Numbered from the stretch's first letter, positions 41,926 through 51,823 are shown. The stretch: DNA of 64,000 nucleotides from Deltaproteobacteria bacterium YD0425bin51 (GCA_002753225.1 PDZS01000004.1:62001-126000), one strand, 5' to 3'. The notes: generated from the letters alone by a model not told the origin. Numbers and translations: made by a program.

Positions 41926-43227
41926 ATGCACATAGCTACAACACATAAAGGAACAGATTTTGATGCTTTTGCCTCTCTTATGGCAGTTACTCTCATATAC
42001 CCTGAAACAGTTTTAATCCTCCCCAAAACAGTCAATCCAAATGTTAAAGCCTTTTTATCAATACACAAAGACGTATTTGAAGATTTATATACATCAGATG
42101 ACATAGATCCAGCTAAAGTCGAACGTTTAATTGTAGTTGATACAAATAACTGGAGTCGTCTTGATCGAATAAATAAACTTTCATCTAAAAAAGATCTTGA
42201 AATATTTTTATGGGACCATCATGTAAATGTTGGAGATATTTCAGCAACATGGAAGTGTCAAGAAGAAAAAGGGGCAACGATTACTTTGATGGTAAGAGAG
42301 TTGAAAGAAAAAAAAGTATCTTTAACTCCAATTTTATCTACACTTTTTTTTTCAGGTCTTTATGAAGATACAGGAAATCTGACATTCCCGTCTACTACTC
42401 ATGAAGATGCTTACGCTGCTGCATATCTTCTTGAAAATCGAGCTGATTTAACAGTCATAAATTCTTTTTTAAGGCCAGCTTATGGTGAGAAACAAAAAAA
42501 CATATTATTTGAAATGCTTCAATCTGGAAGCAGAGTCACAATTAATGGATTCAATATAAGTTTTAGCAAAATTGAAATCGATGGACATGTAGAAGCTCTT
42601 TCTGTTGTTGTTTTAATGTATAGGGATATTTTAAATGTAGATGCTGCATTTGGAATTTTTGTAGATAAAGTTAAAGATAAGTGTATGGTAATAGGAAGAA
42701 GTAACATCGACGCTTTAAATATAGGTTCAATCATGAGAATCATGGGAGGAGGAGGTCATCCTGGAGCGGGCTCTGCTGTAGTAAAAACATCAAATCCTTC
42801 TGCTGTTGAAGAATGGATAAAAGAACTTATTGAAGGTAATCAACAGGCGTCAGTTAAGGTAAGTGATTTAATGTCTTTTCCTGTTTTAACAGTTCCATCT
42901 GATACGCCTATGAAAAAAGTAGCAGATATTTTAAGAAACAAAGGATGTACAGGTCTCCCTGTAGTTCATGATGATAAAATCATAGGTGTTATTTCCAGAA
43001 GAGATTTCAGGAAAATAAGAAGCGAAGCAAAACTGCAAGCTCCAGTTAAAGCATTTATGAGTACAGATGTTAAAACTATCGAGCCATGGAGAACGCCTAT
43101 GCAGGCAGTAAGAATTATGGTAAAACATGATATAGGAAGATTACCTGTTGTAGAAGATGGAAAGATTTTGGGGATAATAACCCGTTCAGATACTATGGCA
43201 TATTTTTATGATCTTTTGCCAGGTTAA
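41926..43227 (+). CDS. DHH-family phosphoesterase with two CBS domains
   Basis: The ATG at 41926 is chosen (TAGGT just upstream); a TTG four codons earlier is possible. The protein has about 433 residues: DHH domain (GTDFDAFAS, VVDTNNWSRLD, WDHHVN near 96-101), DHHA1 (GGGGHPGAGSA, about 275), then two CBS units (about 305-430). This is the N-terminal half of the long CCA-/A-adding enzymes of Aquifex and deltaproteobacteria, but the nucleotidyltransferase half is absent here: the frame stops at 43227 and an unrelated gene follows. Possible roles are oligoribonuclease or cyclic-dinucleotide hydrolysis controlled by adenine nucleotides via CBS. Confidence 0.82.
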   Translation: MHIATTHKGTDFDAFASLMAVTLIYPETVLILPKTVNPNVKAFLSIHKDVFEDLYTSDDIDPAKVERLIVVDTNNWSRLDRINKLSSKKDLEIFLWDHHVNVGDISATWKCQEEKGATITLMVRELKEKKVSLTPILSTLFFSGLYEDTGNLTFPSTTHEDAYAAAYLLENRADLTVINSFLRPAYGEKQKNILFEMLQSGSRVTINGFNISFSKIEIDGHVEALSVVVLMYRDILNVDAAFGIFVDKVKDKCMVIGRSNIDALNIGSIMRIMGGGGHPGAGSAVVKTSNPSAVEEWIKELIEGNQQASVKVSDLMSFPVLTVPSDTPMKKVADILRNKGCTGLPVVHDDKIIGVISRRDFRKIRSEAKLQAPVKAFMSTDVKTIEPWRTPMQAVRIMVKHDIGRLPVVEDGKILGIITRSDTMAYFYDLLPG

Positions 43228-43254
43228 CAACCAATAACTTAAAGGGGGATTTTT

Positions 43255-43818
43255 ATGAAAAAAAGCGTATTAATTATCATCGGTATTTTTTTATTTTTTT
43301 CTACGTCAGCAGATTTACTAGCAACCACAGATGAAGAGGCTAAAGAAAGCGAAGCATATTGCAATTCAACAGCAAAAACTGAACCTACTCCGCTTTCATT
43401 AATTATCCAAAAGGTTGATGAAGGGTGTGCTATTCTTCAAAATGAAGGACTTGCAGCACTTCCAAAATTCAGAGGTAAAGGAAGTTCCTTTCTTTTTGAC
43501 GGTACTTACATATGGATACATGGTTTTAAAGATAATAAAATGATTCAGCATCCAATTAAAAATAAAATGGAAGGTAAAGATCTTACAGATTTGGTAGATA
43601 AAAATGGGAAAAAATTTTTTATGATGATGAACAATGTAGTTAAAGAAAAAGGAGCAGGCTGGGTAGAATATTTATGGCCCAAACCTGGAACAAAAGATTA
43701 TGTGAAAAAAATTTCTTATGTAAAAGGATGTAAGACAAAAGAAGGACAAGAAGTTGTTCTTGGATGTGGTATTTATAATTCTAAAAAAGAAGAAATTGAT
43801 AAGTTAGAACTTCATTAA
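43255..43818 (+). CDS. Secreted single-Cache-domain protein
   Basis: A 187-residue protein with a signal peptide (MKKSVLIIIGIFLFFSTSADLLA) and one sCache-type domain: ALPKFRGKGSSFLFDGTYIW, IKNKMEGKDLTDLVDKNGKK, GAGWVEYLWPKPG, KISYVKGC and VVLGCGIY. It has three or four Cys, possibly disulfide-bonded. Lacking a membrane anchor and an output domain, it should be a periplasmic binding protein. The chemoreceptor gene starts 19 bases downstream, so it probably delivers a ligand signal to that receptor. AAAGGGGG precedes the ATG. Confidence 0.82.
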   Translation: MKKSVLIIIGIFLFFSTSADLLATTDEEAKESEAYCNSTAKTEPTPLSLIIQKVDEGCAILQNEGLAALPKFRGKGSSFLFDGTYIWIHGFKDNKMIQHPIKNKMEGKDLTDLVDKNGKKFFMMMNNVVKEKGAGWVEYLWPKPGTKDYVKKISYVKGCKTKEGQEVVLGCGIYNSKKEEIDKLELH

Positions 43819-43837
43819 GACTTAGAAAGGTCCTGCC

Positions 43838-45811
43838 ATGAAGATATCCCATAAAATTATTCTGCTTATTACATGTTCAGCTTTTCTTTTTGCAGCTTCT
43901 TTTATGATAAGCTTTTATTTCAGCAGTCAAATATATGGCTATTACGATTTTCGCTATACTATAAAAGAATTTGAAAATAAACTTTTAAACTCAATCATAA
44001 GTGAAAAGGATTATGCTGTAACTTTTAAAAAAGACTCAGCAGATAAGGTTTTAAATGAAAATAAAGTTTTGACTGAACTTTTAACTAAAATTGCAGATAA
44101 ATCTTATGGCAGGCAGCAAGAACTAAACTCCCTTATTTTAGAATTAAATGAATATAAAAATACTTTTTTAGATTTAATAAATAAGATAGAGAAACACAAT
44201 TCTTTTAAAGGAGAGCTGCATAAACTTATTACTGATTTGAGCCAGAAGTTTATAAAAGCTGATGAAGTTTTTATAGAATTATCTGCTACTATGATGGTAG
44301 AAACCGGTTCAGTGGATAAACTGCTATCTTCATTTATTGAAATAAGCAAAAACATTATGGCATGGACAACAAGATTGATTTTAACTATTAATCAAGATTT
44401 GTTGTTAGAAGGGAATGAAGAGGTTTTTCTAAATAATTTTAAACGCACTTTTAAAGAATTAGCAAAAGACAAAGATAATCTTGAGGCATTTACAAAAAAT
44501 ATTAATGAAAAGGCTTTTAAAGATTATTCAGAGTATGTAACTAAATTTGCAAAGCCTTTTGAAGAAGTTATACATAATATTCATATTACTTGGAAGGAAA
44601 TAAAATTACAGACACCAAAATTGGATAAGATAAGAGAAAAAATAATATTAACTAATACAAATATATCTAAATGGAGCGAACAATTACTTACTAAAAGCAA
44701 AAAGAATAACATTAAATTAACCATATTATTTTTTGGAGTAACATTATTTATCTTAATCTTTGGAGGATTATCAATAGGAAGATCCATTGTTAATTCAATT
44801 AAAAAAGTTGTAGATTTTGCAGGGAAGCTTTCATATGGTGACCTTTCAATCAGGCTACCTGTTTTAAACAATTCAAATGAATTAGATAAGATGAGCGCTG
44901 CACTAAATGCTATGGCTGATGAGTTAAGCTTTAAAGCAGAAACTGCAGAGCGCATTGCTAAAGGGGACTTAACTGATGATGTTCATATAGCATCTGAAAA
45001 AGATACTTTTTCACAATCTCTTCAGGATATGGTGGATAACTTAAATAAAATGGTAAGCGAAGTAAATGAATCTGCAAAGCAGCTTGCAACTGGTGCAAAT
45101 GAAATAGCTTCTTCAAGTGAATGTCTTTCACAAACTACATCTGAACAGGCAGCTTCTTTACAAGAAATCTCAGCTTCAATGAATGAAATTGCCTCTAAAA
45201 CTAAAAAAAATGCACAAAACGCATTAAATGCAAATGAGCTTTCAAAAGAAGTATCCAATGCGTCTAAAAAAGGAGTCGAGCAAATGAATGAAATGATGGT
45301 GTCTATGAACACTATTGTTTCTTCAAGCAAAGAAATTACAAAAGTTATAAAATATATAGAAGAGATAGCGTTTCAAACTAACCTTTTGTCTTTAAACGCT
45401 GCAACTGAAGCAGCAAGAGCTGGGAAACACGGGAAAGGCTTTGCAGTTGTAGCACAAGAAGTTAGAGAACTTGCTAGTAAAAGCGCAAAAGCAACTAAAG
45501 ATATCTCTTATATAATTGAAACTTCAATAAAAAATATTAAATCTGGAAGTGAGTTTGCCACAAAAACTCATAAGTCTCTAGAACATATTTATGGGGCTGT
45601 CATAAAAGTTACTGATCTTATGGATCAGATATCTTCTGCAACAAGCGAGCAAACACACGGCATATCTGAAATGAATCACGCCCTTTCTCAAATGGAAATA
45701 TCTACACAGCAAAATACTGCTACAGCAGAACAAACTTCTGCTGCAGCAGAGGAGTTAACCTCACAGGCAGGACACCTCAAGATGCTTGTATCACGTTTTA
45801 AATTAAGATGA
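43838..45811 (+). CDS. Methyl-accepting chemotaxis protein
   Basis: A 657-residue receptor: membrane segment at about 7-28, a long all-helical periplasmic region (about 30-290) with no Cache domain, a second membrane segment (about 290-318), HAMP (about 318-372), a second HAMP-like stretch, and a signalling domain. The hairpin tip is [20 protein letters not shown] plus [15 protein letters not shown]. Glu/Gln-rich methylation helices flank it, and there is no CheR-binding pentapeptide at the end (FKLR). It pairs with the secreted Cache protein before it. Its 3' end overlaps the convergent rfbA by 9 bases. Confidence 0.92.
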   Translation: MKISHKIILLITCSAFLFAASFMISFYFSSQIYGYYDFRYTIKEFENKLLNSIISEKDYAVTFKKDSADKVLNENKVLTELLTKIADKSYGRQQELNSLILELNEYKNTFLDLINKIEKHNSFKGELHKLITDLSQKFIKADEVFIELSATMMVETGSVDKLLSSFIEISKNIMAWTTRLILTINQDLLLEGNEEVFLNNFKRTFKELAKDKDNLEAFTKNINEKAFKDYSEYVTKFAKPFEEVIHNIHITWKEIKLQTPKLDKIREKIILTNTNISKWSEQLLTKSKKNNIKLTILFFGVTLFILIFGGLSIGRSIVNSIKKVVDFAGKLSYGDLSIRLPVLNNSNELDKMSAALNAMADELSFKAETAERIAKGDLTDDVHIASEKDTFSQSLQDMVDNLNKMVSEVNESAKQLATGANEIASSSECLSQTTSEQAASLQEISASMNEIASKTKKNAQNALNANELSKEVSNASKKGVEQMNEMMVSMNTIVSSSKEITKVIKYIEEIAFQTNLLSLNAATEAARAGKHGKGFAVVAQEVRELASKSAKATKDISYIIETSIKNIKSGSEFATKTHKSLEHIYGAVIKVTDLMDQISSATSEQTHGISEMNHALSQMEISTQQNTATAEQTSAAAEELTSQAGHLKMLVSRFKLR

Positions 45812-46669
45812 TATTACCTCCAGAAGGTATTCGCCATAACTGTTTTTCAACATTGTTGAAGCTAATTCTTTAAGCTTCTTCGCATCAATATATCCAAGTT
45901 TATATGAAATTTCTTCAATACATGCTATTTTTAATCCTTGCCGTTCCTGAATAGCTTGAACAAAGCTTGCTGCCTGCTGAAGAGCTTCATATGTGCCAGT
46001 ATCTAACCAAGCAAAACCTCTTCCTAAGAGTTCAACTTTGAGAGTTCCTTTTTTCAGATATACTAAATTTAAATCAGTAATTTCAAGTTCTCCCCTACTG
46101 GAAGGCTTTAATGACTCAGCATACTTTATTACGTTATTATCATAAACGTATAGTCCAGGAACAGCATAATTTGATTTAGGTTTTTTAGGTTTTTCTTCTA
46201 TTCCCATTACGTATCCTTTTTCATCAAACTCAACTACACCATATCTTTCAGGGTCTTTTACCATATATCCAAATATAAGCGCTCCATCTTTTAGTTGTAC
46301 TGATCTCTTTAAAATTTCAGATAAGTTATGCCCATAAAATATATTATCCCCTAAAACTAAGCATACTGAGTCATTACCTATAAAGGATTTTCCTATAATA
46401 AATGCTTGGGCTAAACCTTCTGGCTTAGGCTGTTCTGCATAAGAGAAAGAAAGTCCAATTTTTGAACCGTCACCTAAAAGTGTTTTAAATTTTGGTAAAT
46501 CATGCGGTGTAGAAATGATTAAAATTTCACGTATACCTGCTAACATTAAAACAGAGAGCGGGTAATATATCATTGGTTTATCATAAACTGGAAGAAGTTG
46601 CTTGCTCACTGCATAGGTAATTGGATAAAGTCTTGTACCTGAACCTCCTGCTAATATAATTCCTTTCAT
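45803..46669 (-). CDS. rfbA: Glucose-1-phosphate thymidylyltransferase
   Basis: It makes dTDP-glucose for dTDP-rhamnose and related sugars. Motifs: [20 protein letters not shown] (nucleotide loop and catalytic Lys), [39 protein letters not shown] and SRGELEITD. The ATG at 46669 is preferred to one six codons upstream because AAAGGAA lies 8 bases before it and homologues start MKGIILAGG. About 288 residues, normal. rfbB, rfbC and rfbD are not in the window. It is transcribed away from the rest of the polysaccharide locus. Confidence 0.95.
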   Translation of the reverse strand: MKGIILAGGSGTRLYPITYAVSKQLLPVYDKPMIYYPLSVLMLAGIREILIISTPHDLPKFKTLLGDGSKIGLSFSYAEQPKPEGLAQAFIIGKSFIGNDSVCLVLGDNIFYGHNLSEILKRSVQLKDGALIFGYMVKDPERYGVVEFDEKGYVMGIEEKPKKPKSNYAVPGLYVYDNNVIKYAESLKPSSRGELEITDLNLVYLKKGTLKVELLGRGFAWLDTGTYEALQQAASFVQAIQERQGLKIACIEEISYKLGYIDAKKLKELASTMLKNSYGEYLLEVISS

Positions 46670-46702
46670 GGGGATTGTTCCTTTCATATTTATTAATAAT
46701 GA

Positions 46703-46730
46703 TTGACAAAAATAATAATATAATTATCAT
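46703..46730 (+). promoter_or_regulatory. Promoter of the selenocysteine tRNA gene
   Basis: TTGACA (46703-46708) and TATCAT (46725-46730, 5 of 6 to consensus) are separated by 16 bases. Transcription would start about 7 bases later, shortly before the tRNA 5' end at 46746. Confidence 0.65.
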
Positions 46731-46745
46731 AGATTCTTTCAAAAT

Positions 46746-46843
46746 GGAAGTGCATAGCTCGCTGGTGGGGCTCCCGGACTTCAAATCCGGTGTGGGGCGC
46801 TAAAACCGTCCCGGGTGGGTTCGATTCCCATGCACTTCCGCCA
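46746..46843 (+). tRNA. selC: tRNA-Sec (anticodon TCA)
   Basis: A 98-base tRNA with an 8-bp acceptor stem (GGAAGTGC with GCACTTCC), longer than the 7 bp of ordinary tRNAs. It has discriminator G, an encoded CCA end (46841-46843), an anticodon stem CCGGA/TCCGG with loop CTTCAAA (anticodon TCA at 46781-46783), a long variable arm and a T loop TTCGATT. All are marks of bacterial selenocysteine tRNA, which reads UGA in selenoprotein mRNAs. selA, selB and selD are not here. The first polysaccharide gene starts 40 bases downstream and may share its transcript. Confidence 0.96.
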
Positions 46844-46883
46844 AATCCCACTGGGCTTCTACCAAAAGTTATAAGGATTTAAA

Positions 46884-48041
46884 ATGCTACCCTGGATACC
46901 TGTAAATGAACCTATTTTAAAACAAAAAGAGCTTGAATATGTTACTGAATGCATAAGTTCAGGCTGGATATCTTCAGCAGGTCATTTTATTGAAGATTTT
47001 GAAAGAGAATGGGCATCATATTGCGGTATGAAATATGGTCTAGCAATGAGCAATGGGACAGTTGCCCTCCAAGCTGCCATAGGTTGTTTAGGATTAAAAC
47101 CAGGAGATCATGTCCTTATCCCCTCTTTTACAATTATATCATGTGCATTGGCTGTTATATATAATGGAGGAATCCCTGTCCTTATAGATTGCGATCCTGA
47201 TACATGGTGCATTGATGTAAAGCAACTTGAGAATAAAATAGAAGATATAATTAAAGATGGCAAATTAAAAGCCATTATGCCTGTTCATATTTATGGGCAT
47301 CCAGTTGATATGGATCCTATTTTAGCAATTTCTAAGAAATATGGACTTATTGTAATAGAAGATGCTGCAGAAGCACACGGTGCAGAATATCTGTTAGGTA
47401 GGAATACTGAAAAACCTACATGGAGGCGGTGCGGCGGTATGGCACATTTAAGCGCCTTCAGTTTCTATGCTAATAAGTTAATTACTACTGGTGAAGGGGG
47501 AATGGTTTTAACAAATGATCCATTTTACGCAGAAAGATTGCTAAGCCTTCGTAATCTTTGTTTTAATAAAAAAAGACGTTTCCATCATGAGGAATTAGGA
47601 TATAATTTTCGCATGACCAACATTCAGGCAGCCATTGGGCTTGCTCAAGTTGAGAGAATAGAAGAAATAGTAGCTAAAAAGAGATATATTGGACAATATT
47701 ATAGAGAACGTTTAAAAGAGATTCCATGTATAAAGTTACCTGTTGAAAGAGAATGGGCTAAACAAGTTTATTGGATGTATGGAATTGTCCTAGACGAAAA
47801 TGTCAATATGAATGCAAATGAATTTGCTGAAATTTTAAAAAAACATAATATAGAAACAAGGCCATTTTTTCTGGGCATACATGAGCAGCCTGTTTTTCAT
47901 AAAATGGGGTTATTTACAGGCGAGCATTTACCAGTAACAGAGCGAATAGCCAGAAAAGGACTATATCTGCCTTCTGGCTTAACCCTTAACGAATCACAGA
48001 TAGACTATGTTACAGAAGTTATTAAAAAGGTGCTTCTATGA
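46884..48041 (+). CDS. DegT/DnrJ/EryC1/StrS sugar aminotransferase
   Basis: A 385-residue PLP enzyme that aminates nucleotide-linked keto-sugars. PLP Lys198 lies in SFYANKLITTGEGGM; VIEDAAEAHGAEY (Asp160) and GYNFRMTNIQAAIGLAQ are typical of perosamine/4-amino-sugar synthetases. It probably supplies an amino sugar for the O-antigen. Its last bases overlap the start of the methyltransferase gene (ATGA), so the two are translationally coupled. The start is directly after tRNA-Sec. Confidence 0.9.
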   Translation: MLPWIPVNEPILKQKELEYVTECISSGWISSAGHFIEDFEREWASYCGMKYGLAMSNGTVALQAAIGCLGLKPGDHVLIPSFTIISCALAVIYNGGIPVLIDCDPDTWCIDVKQLENKIEDIIKDGKLKAIMPVHIYGHPVDMDPILAISKKYGLIVIEDAAEAHGAEYLLGRNTEKPTWRRCGGMAHLSAFSFYANKLITTGEGGMVLTNDPFYAERLLSLRNLCFNKKRRFHHEELGYNFRMTNIQAAIGLAQVERIEEIVAKKRYIGQYYRERLKEIPCIKLPVEREWAKQVYWMYGIVLDENVNMNANEFAEILKKHNIETRPFFLGIHEQPVFHKMGLFTGEHLPVTERIARKGLYLPSGLTLNESQIDYVTEVIKKVLL

Positions 48042-48835
48042 TTTTAGATAATTCACAAGTCTTTGGGAAAAACTATGGTGATTACTACGATCAATTTTAT
48101 TATGATAAAAACTATAATGACGAATGTGATCTCATCGAGAAAATAATATCTAATCATCTTGATTTTCAACCTAAAACTATTCTTGATTTAGGATGTGGTA
48201 CAGGGAATCATGCAATCTTACTTTCTCATCGCAATTACCAAGTCACAGGTGTAGATCAATCTGAACATATGATTATACATGCAAAAAAGAAAGCTTTAAT
48301 AAGCTCGTCTGATTTTAAATTTCAACCCATATTTATTGAAAAAAATTTTAGAGATATGGACTTAGGGAAGGAATTCGATTTAGTAATAATGATGTTTGGA
48401 GTTTTAGGCTATCAGATTAAAAACGAGGATCTGCTGTCTGCACTTAAAACAGTTAGACTCCATTTGAAACCAGGAGGTATTTTTATTTCAGATATCTGGT
48501 ATGGTCCTGCTGTTTTATCTATAAGACCAACTGACAGAGTTAAGGTTATTCATACAGATGATGGTAAGATTATAAGGATGGGAAAAGTGACATTAGATAC
48601 TTACCTTCATTTTGTCGAAGTTCATTATAATATATTATGTTTGAAAAAAGAAAAGTTAATCAGTGAAACAGAAGAAATCCATAAAATGCGCTACTTTTTT
48701 CCTCAAGAACTTGCTTTTTTCATGATGCAGGCGGATTTACAAATGATCGATATTTGCAGTTTTGATAACCTTGAAAAGAAACCATCAGAAGAAACCTGGA
48801 ATATTGTTGCAATAGGGAAAAGACCATTAAAATGA
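48038..48835 (+). CDS. Class I SAM-dependent methyltransferase
   Basis: A 265-residue soluble protein with motif I ILDLGCGTGNHA and post-I VTGVDQSEHM, motif II EFDLVIMMFGVLGYQ and LKPGGIFISDIWYG. The target is unknown; its position between a sugar aminotransferase and the O-antigen exporter suggests methylation of a nucleotide sugar or of the glycan. It overlaps both neighbours by 4 bases (ATGA type). Confidence 0.85.
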   Translation: MILDNSQVFGKNYGDYYDQFYYDKNYNDECDLIEKIISNHLDFQPKTILDLGCGTGNHAILLSHRNYQVTGVDQSEHMIIHAKKKALISSSDFKFQPIFIEKNFRDMDLGKEFDLVIMMFGVLGYQIKNEDLLSALKTVRLHLKPGGIFISDIWYGPAVLSIRPTDRVKVIHTDDGKIIRMGKVTLDTYLHFVEVHYNILCLKKEKLISETEEIHKMRYFFPQELAFFMMQADLQMIDICSFDNLEKKPSEETWNIVAIGKRPLK

Positions 48836-49662
48836 TAGAGGAGCAAGTTTTAATTATAGAGCCTGGCATTAGTTATAAAAACTACTGGACTGATATATGG
48901 CGATATAGAGAGCTTTTTTGGGTATTAGCATGGAGAGATATATCTGTACGCTACAAACAAACTCTTATAGGTATTTTATGGGCTATTATAAGACCTTTTT
49001 TGACAATGGTTGTATTTACATTTATTTTTAATAGAATAGCCAAACTGCCAAGTGAAGGAAATTCTCCTTACGCTCTCCTTGTCTTTTCAGCAATGCTTCC
49101 ATGGTCTTTATTTACAACTATAATGGGAGAAGCCTCTAACAGTTTGGTCAATAATACAAATTTAATTACAAAAGTATATTTTCCAAGATTAATAATACCT
49201 ATGGCTACAGTGGTGACAGCCTTTGTAGAATTTTTAATAAGCTTTGTTATTCTTTTATGTATAATGCTTTTTTATAAACATACTCCAGCCTTACAGATGC
49301 TATTTTTACCTCTTTTTATTTTTTTAGCATTGATTGCAAGTCTTGGTCCATGCCTATGGATTACTTCTTTAAACGTCAGATATAGAGATTTTAGATATGT
49401 AATACCTTTTATACTTCAGTTTGGGCTCTATATTTCTCCTGTTGGTTTTAGCAGTAAATTAATTCCTGAAAATTTGCGATTAATATACAGCATAAATCCT
49501 TTAGTATCAGTTATTGATGGCTTTAGATGGTGTATACTCGGCAATCAGTCACCTATTTATTGGCAAGGTTTTGTCCTTAGCTTTATAATGGTAATATTTT
49601 TTCTATGGTTAGGTTTTTCCCAATTTAGAAAAATGGAAAAAACTTTTGCAGATATAATATAA
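48832..49662 (+). CDS. wzm: O-antigen ABC transporter permease Wzm
   Basis: A 276-residue ABC-2 type permease with six predicted membrane segments. The N-terminal cytoplasmic part has YRELFWVLAWRDISVRYKQT and LIGILWAIIRPFLTM, the standard Wzm/TagG opening. It forms, with the adjacent ATPase, the channel that exports lipid-linked polysaccharide across the inner membrane. The ATPase gene follows after 10 bases. Confidence 0.92.
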   Translation: MIEEQVLIIEPGISYKNYWTDIWRYRELFWVLAWRDISVRYKQTLIGILWAIIRPFLTMVVFTFIFNRIAKLPSEGNSPYALLVFSAMLPWSLFTTIMGEASNSLVNNTNLITKVYFPRLIIPMATVVTAFVEFLISFVILLCIMLFYKHTPALQMLFLPLFIFLALIASLGPCLWITSLNVRYRDFRYVIPFILQFGLYISPVGFSSKLIPENLRLIYSINPLVSVIDGFRWCILGNQSPIYWQGFVLSFIMVIFFLWLGFSQFRKMEKTFADII

Positions 49663-49672
49663 AGAGTCAAGC

Positions 49673-50941
49673 ATGAGTGATGTAGTCATCAAAGTTGAAA
49701 ACCTATGCAAAAAATATATAATAAGCCATAAATCGGAAAAAGTACCCTATACTACTCTTAGGGATGTGCTTATGCAAAAGTTTAAAAACCTTGTTCAGCT
49801 TAAATCTATTGCAAAAAAAGATTTAATAGAAGAAGTTTGGGCGCTTAAAAATGTCAGCTTAGATATATTTCGTGGAGATATAATTGGTATAATAGGACGC
49901 AACGGAGCAGGCAAAAGCACACTTCTAAAAATTTTCAGCCGCATTACAGAGCCAACTATTGGCAGGATTATAATAAAAGGGAGAGTTGCAAGCTTACTGG
50001 AAGTAGGAACTGGTTTTCACCCTGAGTTAACAGGAAGGGAAAACATTTATCTTAACGGCGCAATTTTAGGTATGACAAGATCAGAAATAAAACGGAGATT
50101 TGACGAAATCATTGCTTTTGCTGAAATAGAAAAATTTTTAGATACTCCAGTTAAACGTTATTCAAGCGGAATGTATATGCGTCTTGCTTTTTCAGTAGCT
50201 GCACATTTGGAGCCGGATATTCTACTAGTTGATGAGGTACTTGCAGTCGGGGATGCTAATTTTCAAAAAAAATGTCTGGGAAAAATGGGTGAAGTATCCA
50301 AAGCAGGAAGAACTATTTTCTTTGTAAGCCACAATATGAACGCTATAAATGAATTATGCAATAGAACTGTTTTGCTTAAAGACGGGGAAGTCGTTTTAGA
50401 TGGCTCTCCTCGTGATGTTATTAATTCTTATATATCAGAAGGAAACAATTCATCTATTATAGATTTAGAAACTTTACCCCATAAAGGACCCGGGCGTTTC
50501 ATACACCTAAAAAAGCTTACACTTATGGATTATATGGGAAAAACTTCTTTGACCTTCATGATGGGGGAACCATTGGTTGCTCAGATTGAACTTTTTTGTA
50601 AAGAACCTCTCGAAAAGCCAGAGATTGGATTAAAGATATCAAGTATTCAAGGAATAGCAATTCATTATCTAACATCTACATGGGAGGGGCTGCAAATTAA
50701 TTTGGAGCGGGGCCGCTATTTATTTGAGGTCTCATTACCAGAATTAATTCTTTATCCTGGAAAGTATTGGGTAGGATTATGGGCTTCCAAATCTGGGGAA
50801 TGGTCTGATGATAATGTGCAGGGAATAACCATGTTTGAAGTTGTTAAAGATGAAAAATCTCAGTATCCTGCGGGTGTAAGCAGGTACGCATATAGCGGAT
50901 GTGAAGTTTATGTTTCTAGTAAATGGCGTTTAATGGAATGA
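49673..50941 (+). CDS. wzt: O-antigen ABC transporter ATP-binding protein Wzt
   Basis: A 422-residue ATPase: Walker A GRNGAGKS (75-82), signature YSSGMYMRLAF, Walker B ILLVDEVLAVGD, H-loop SHNM. A C-terminal beta domain (about 265-422) follows, like the Wzt carbohydrate-binding domain that recognises the finished O-antigen end and sets specificity. The protein ends SGCEVYVSSKWRLME. A related second ending remains downstream at 51073-51144, suggesting past exchange of the C-terminal part. Confidence 0.92.
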   Translation: MSDVVIKVENLCKKYIISHKSEKVPYTTLRDVLMQKFKNLVQLKSIAKKDLIEEVWALKNVSLDIFRGDIIGIIGRNGAGKSTLLKIFSRITEPTIGRIIIKGRVASLLEVGTGFHPELTGRENIYLNGAILGMTRSEIKRRFDEIIAFAEIEKFLDTPVKRYSSGMYMRLAFSVAAHLEPDILLVDEVLAVGDANFQKKCLGKMGEVSKAGRTIFFVSHNMNAINELCNRTVLLKDGEVVLDGSPRDVINSYISEGNNSSIIDLETLPHKGPGRFIHLKKLTLMDYMGKTSLTFMMGEPLVAQIELFCKEPLEKPEIGLKISSIQGIAIHYLTSTWEGLQINLERGRYLFEVSLPELILYPGKYWVGLWASKSGEWSDDNVQGITMFEVVKDEKSQYPAGVSRYAYSGCEVYVSSKWRLME

Positions 50942-51072
50942 TATTTTATTATATTTATTGACACACAAGTAGGTTTTTGTAATACTTCAAAGCGTCAAAA
51001 TCAATTTCCTATCTTTTATCTTTGAAATTCTGATTGTGGATGAGTTGCTTTCTGTATCAAATTAATCTTGAT

Positions 51073-51144
51073 AAATACTCTTGCAGTGGTTGTGAAGTTT
51101 TTGTGCCTTCTCAATCTAAAATGCTGATATATGAGCCAAATTAG
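51073..51144 (+). pseudogene. Remnant of a second Wzt C-terminus
   Basis: A short frame encodes KYSCSGCEVFVPSQSKM and stops at TAG. It matches the last residues of the intact wzt (RYAYSGCEVYVSSKWRLM) at SGCEV plus several flanking positions. It has no start or domain of its own. The rest of the 219-base gap holds no gene that I can see; a TTGACA box at 50958-50963 may begin a weak promoter for the following genes. Confidence 0.6.
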
Positions 51145-51160
51145 CCTATAGGAGTACTAT

Positions 51161-51823
51161 ATGCCTACAGATATAGCCATTATCGCCTGCGCTGGACGTG
51201 GGTCACGTCTTGGTCATACCATACCAAAATCATGTGTTGAAGTCGGGGGCAAAACATTGCTTCAATGGCAGCTTGAAGCTTTGGAAGATTTTAATCACGT
51301 TGTGATTGTTGTAGGCTATCGCCGTAATTTTGTTATTGATGAATTGTTTGCCCATCGGAAGAATGCAACGATTGTTATCAATGACGATTGGAATAAGACA
51401 AATACAGCTTATTCAATTTCTTTGGCATGTGGCCTATATCATGAAAATCAAACCGTTTTAACGATTGATGGGGATACTTTATTTGAAAAAAAAGATATTC
51501 AGGGTATGAATCAGGATGAGTTAGCTATAGGTGTTACATCTCCAATGAGTGATGAGGGCGTTTTTGTAGATATCGACCATGCTCATTATGTAACAGGTTT
51601 TACTCGAGAAAGAAATACGGGTCATGAATGGTCAGGGATGGCTCTTCTTAAGGCTGGGTTCTTTCATAAGAGACCAGATAGTTTTGTTTATGAAGTCATT
51701 CAAAAATATCTGCCAATAAAAGCCAAGCGCATTAATTTATTAGAGATAGATACTCCTGATGATTTAGAAAAAGCTAGGATTAGGATAAAATCGAAAAAAT
51801 CTGAGACTGCCGGTAAAATTTGA
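51161..51823 (+). CDS. NTP-transferase (LicC-like sugar/alcohol-phosphate nucleotidyltransferase)
   Basis: A 220-residue GT-A-fold nucleotidyltransferase: IIACAGRGSRLGHTIPKSCV (nucleotide loop with conserved Lys), LLQWQLEAL, NTAYSISLA and LTIDGDTLFE (metal Asp). The C-terminus ends EIDTPDDLEKARI, as in LicC/CTP-type enzymes activating phosphocholine, phosphoglycerol or sugars. With the TagB/F-like transferase 2.3 kb downstream, it may make a CDP-polyol donor. Codons are visibly more GC-rich than in wzt. It overlaps the next frame near its stop. Confidence 0.75.
   Translation: MPTDIAIIACAGRGSRLGHTIPKSCVEVGGKTLLQWQLEALEDFNHVVIVVGYRRNFVIDELFAHRKNATIVINDDWNKTNTAYSISLACGLYHENQTVLTIDGDTLFEKKDIQGMNQDELAIGVTSPMSDEGVFVDIDHAHYVTGFTRERNTGHEWSGMALLKAGFFHKRPDSFVYEVIQKYLPIKAKRINLLEIDTPDDLEKARIRIKSKKSETAGKI

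Noticed and set aside
46581..46784. 67-codon minus-strand frame overlapping tRNA-Sec and rfbA
   Set aside because: It covers the tRNA, its promoter and the rfbA start in another frame, so it is not coding.
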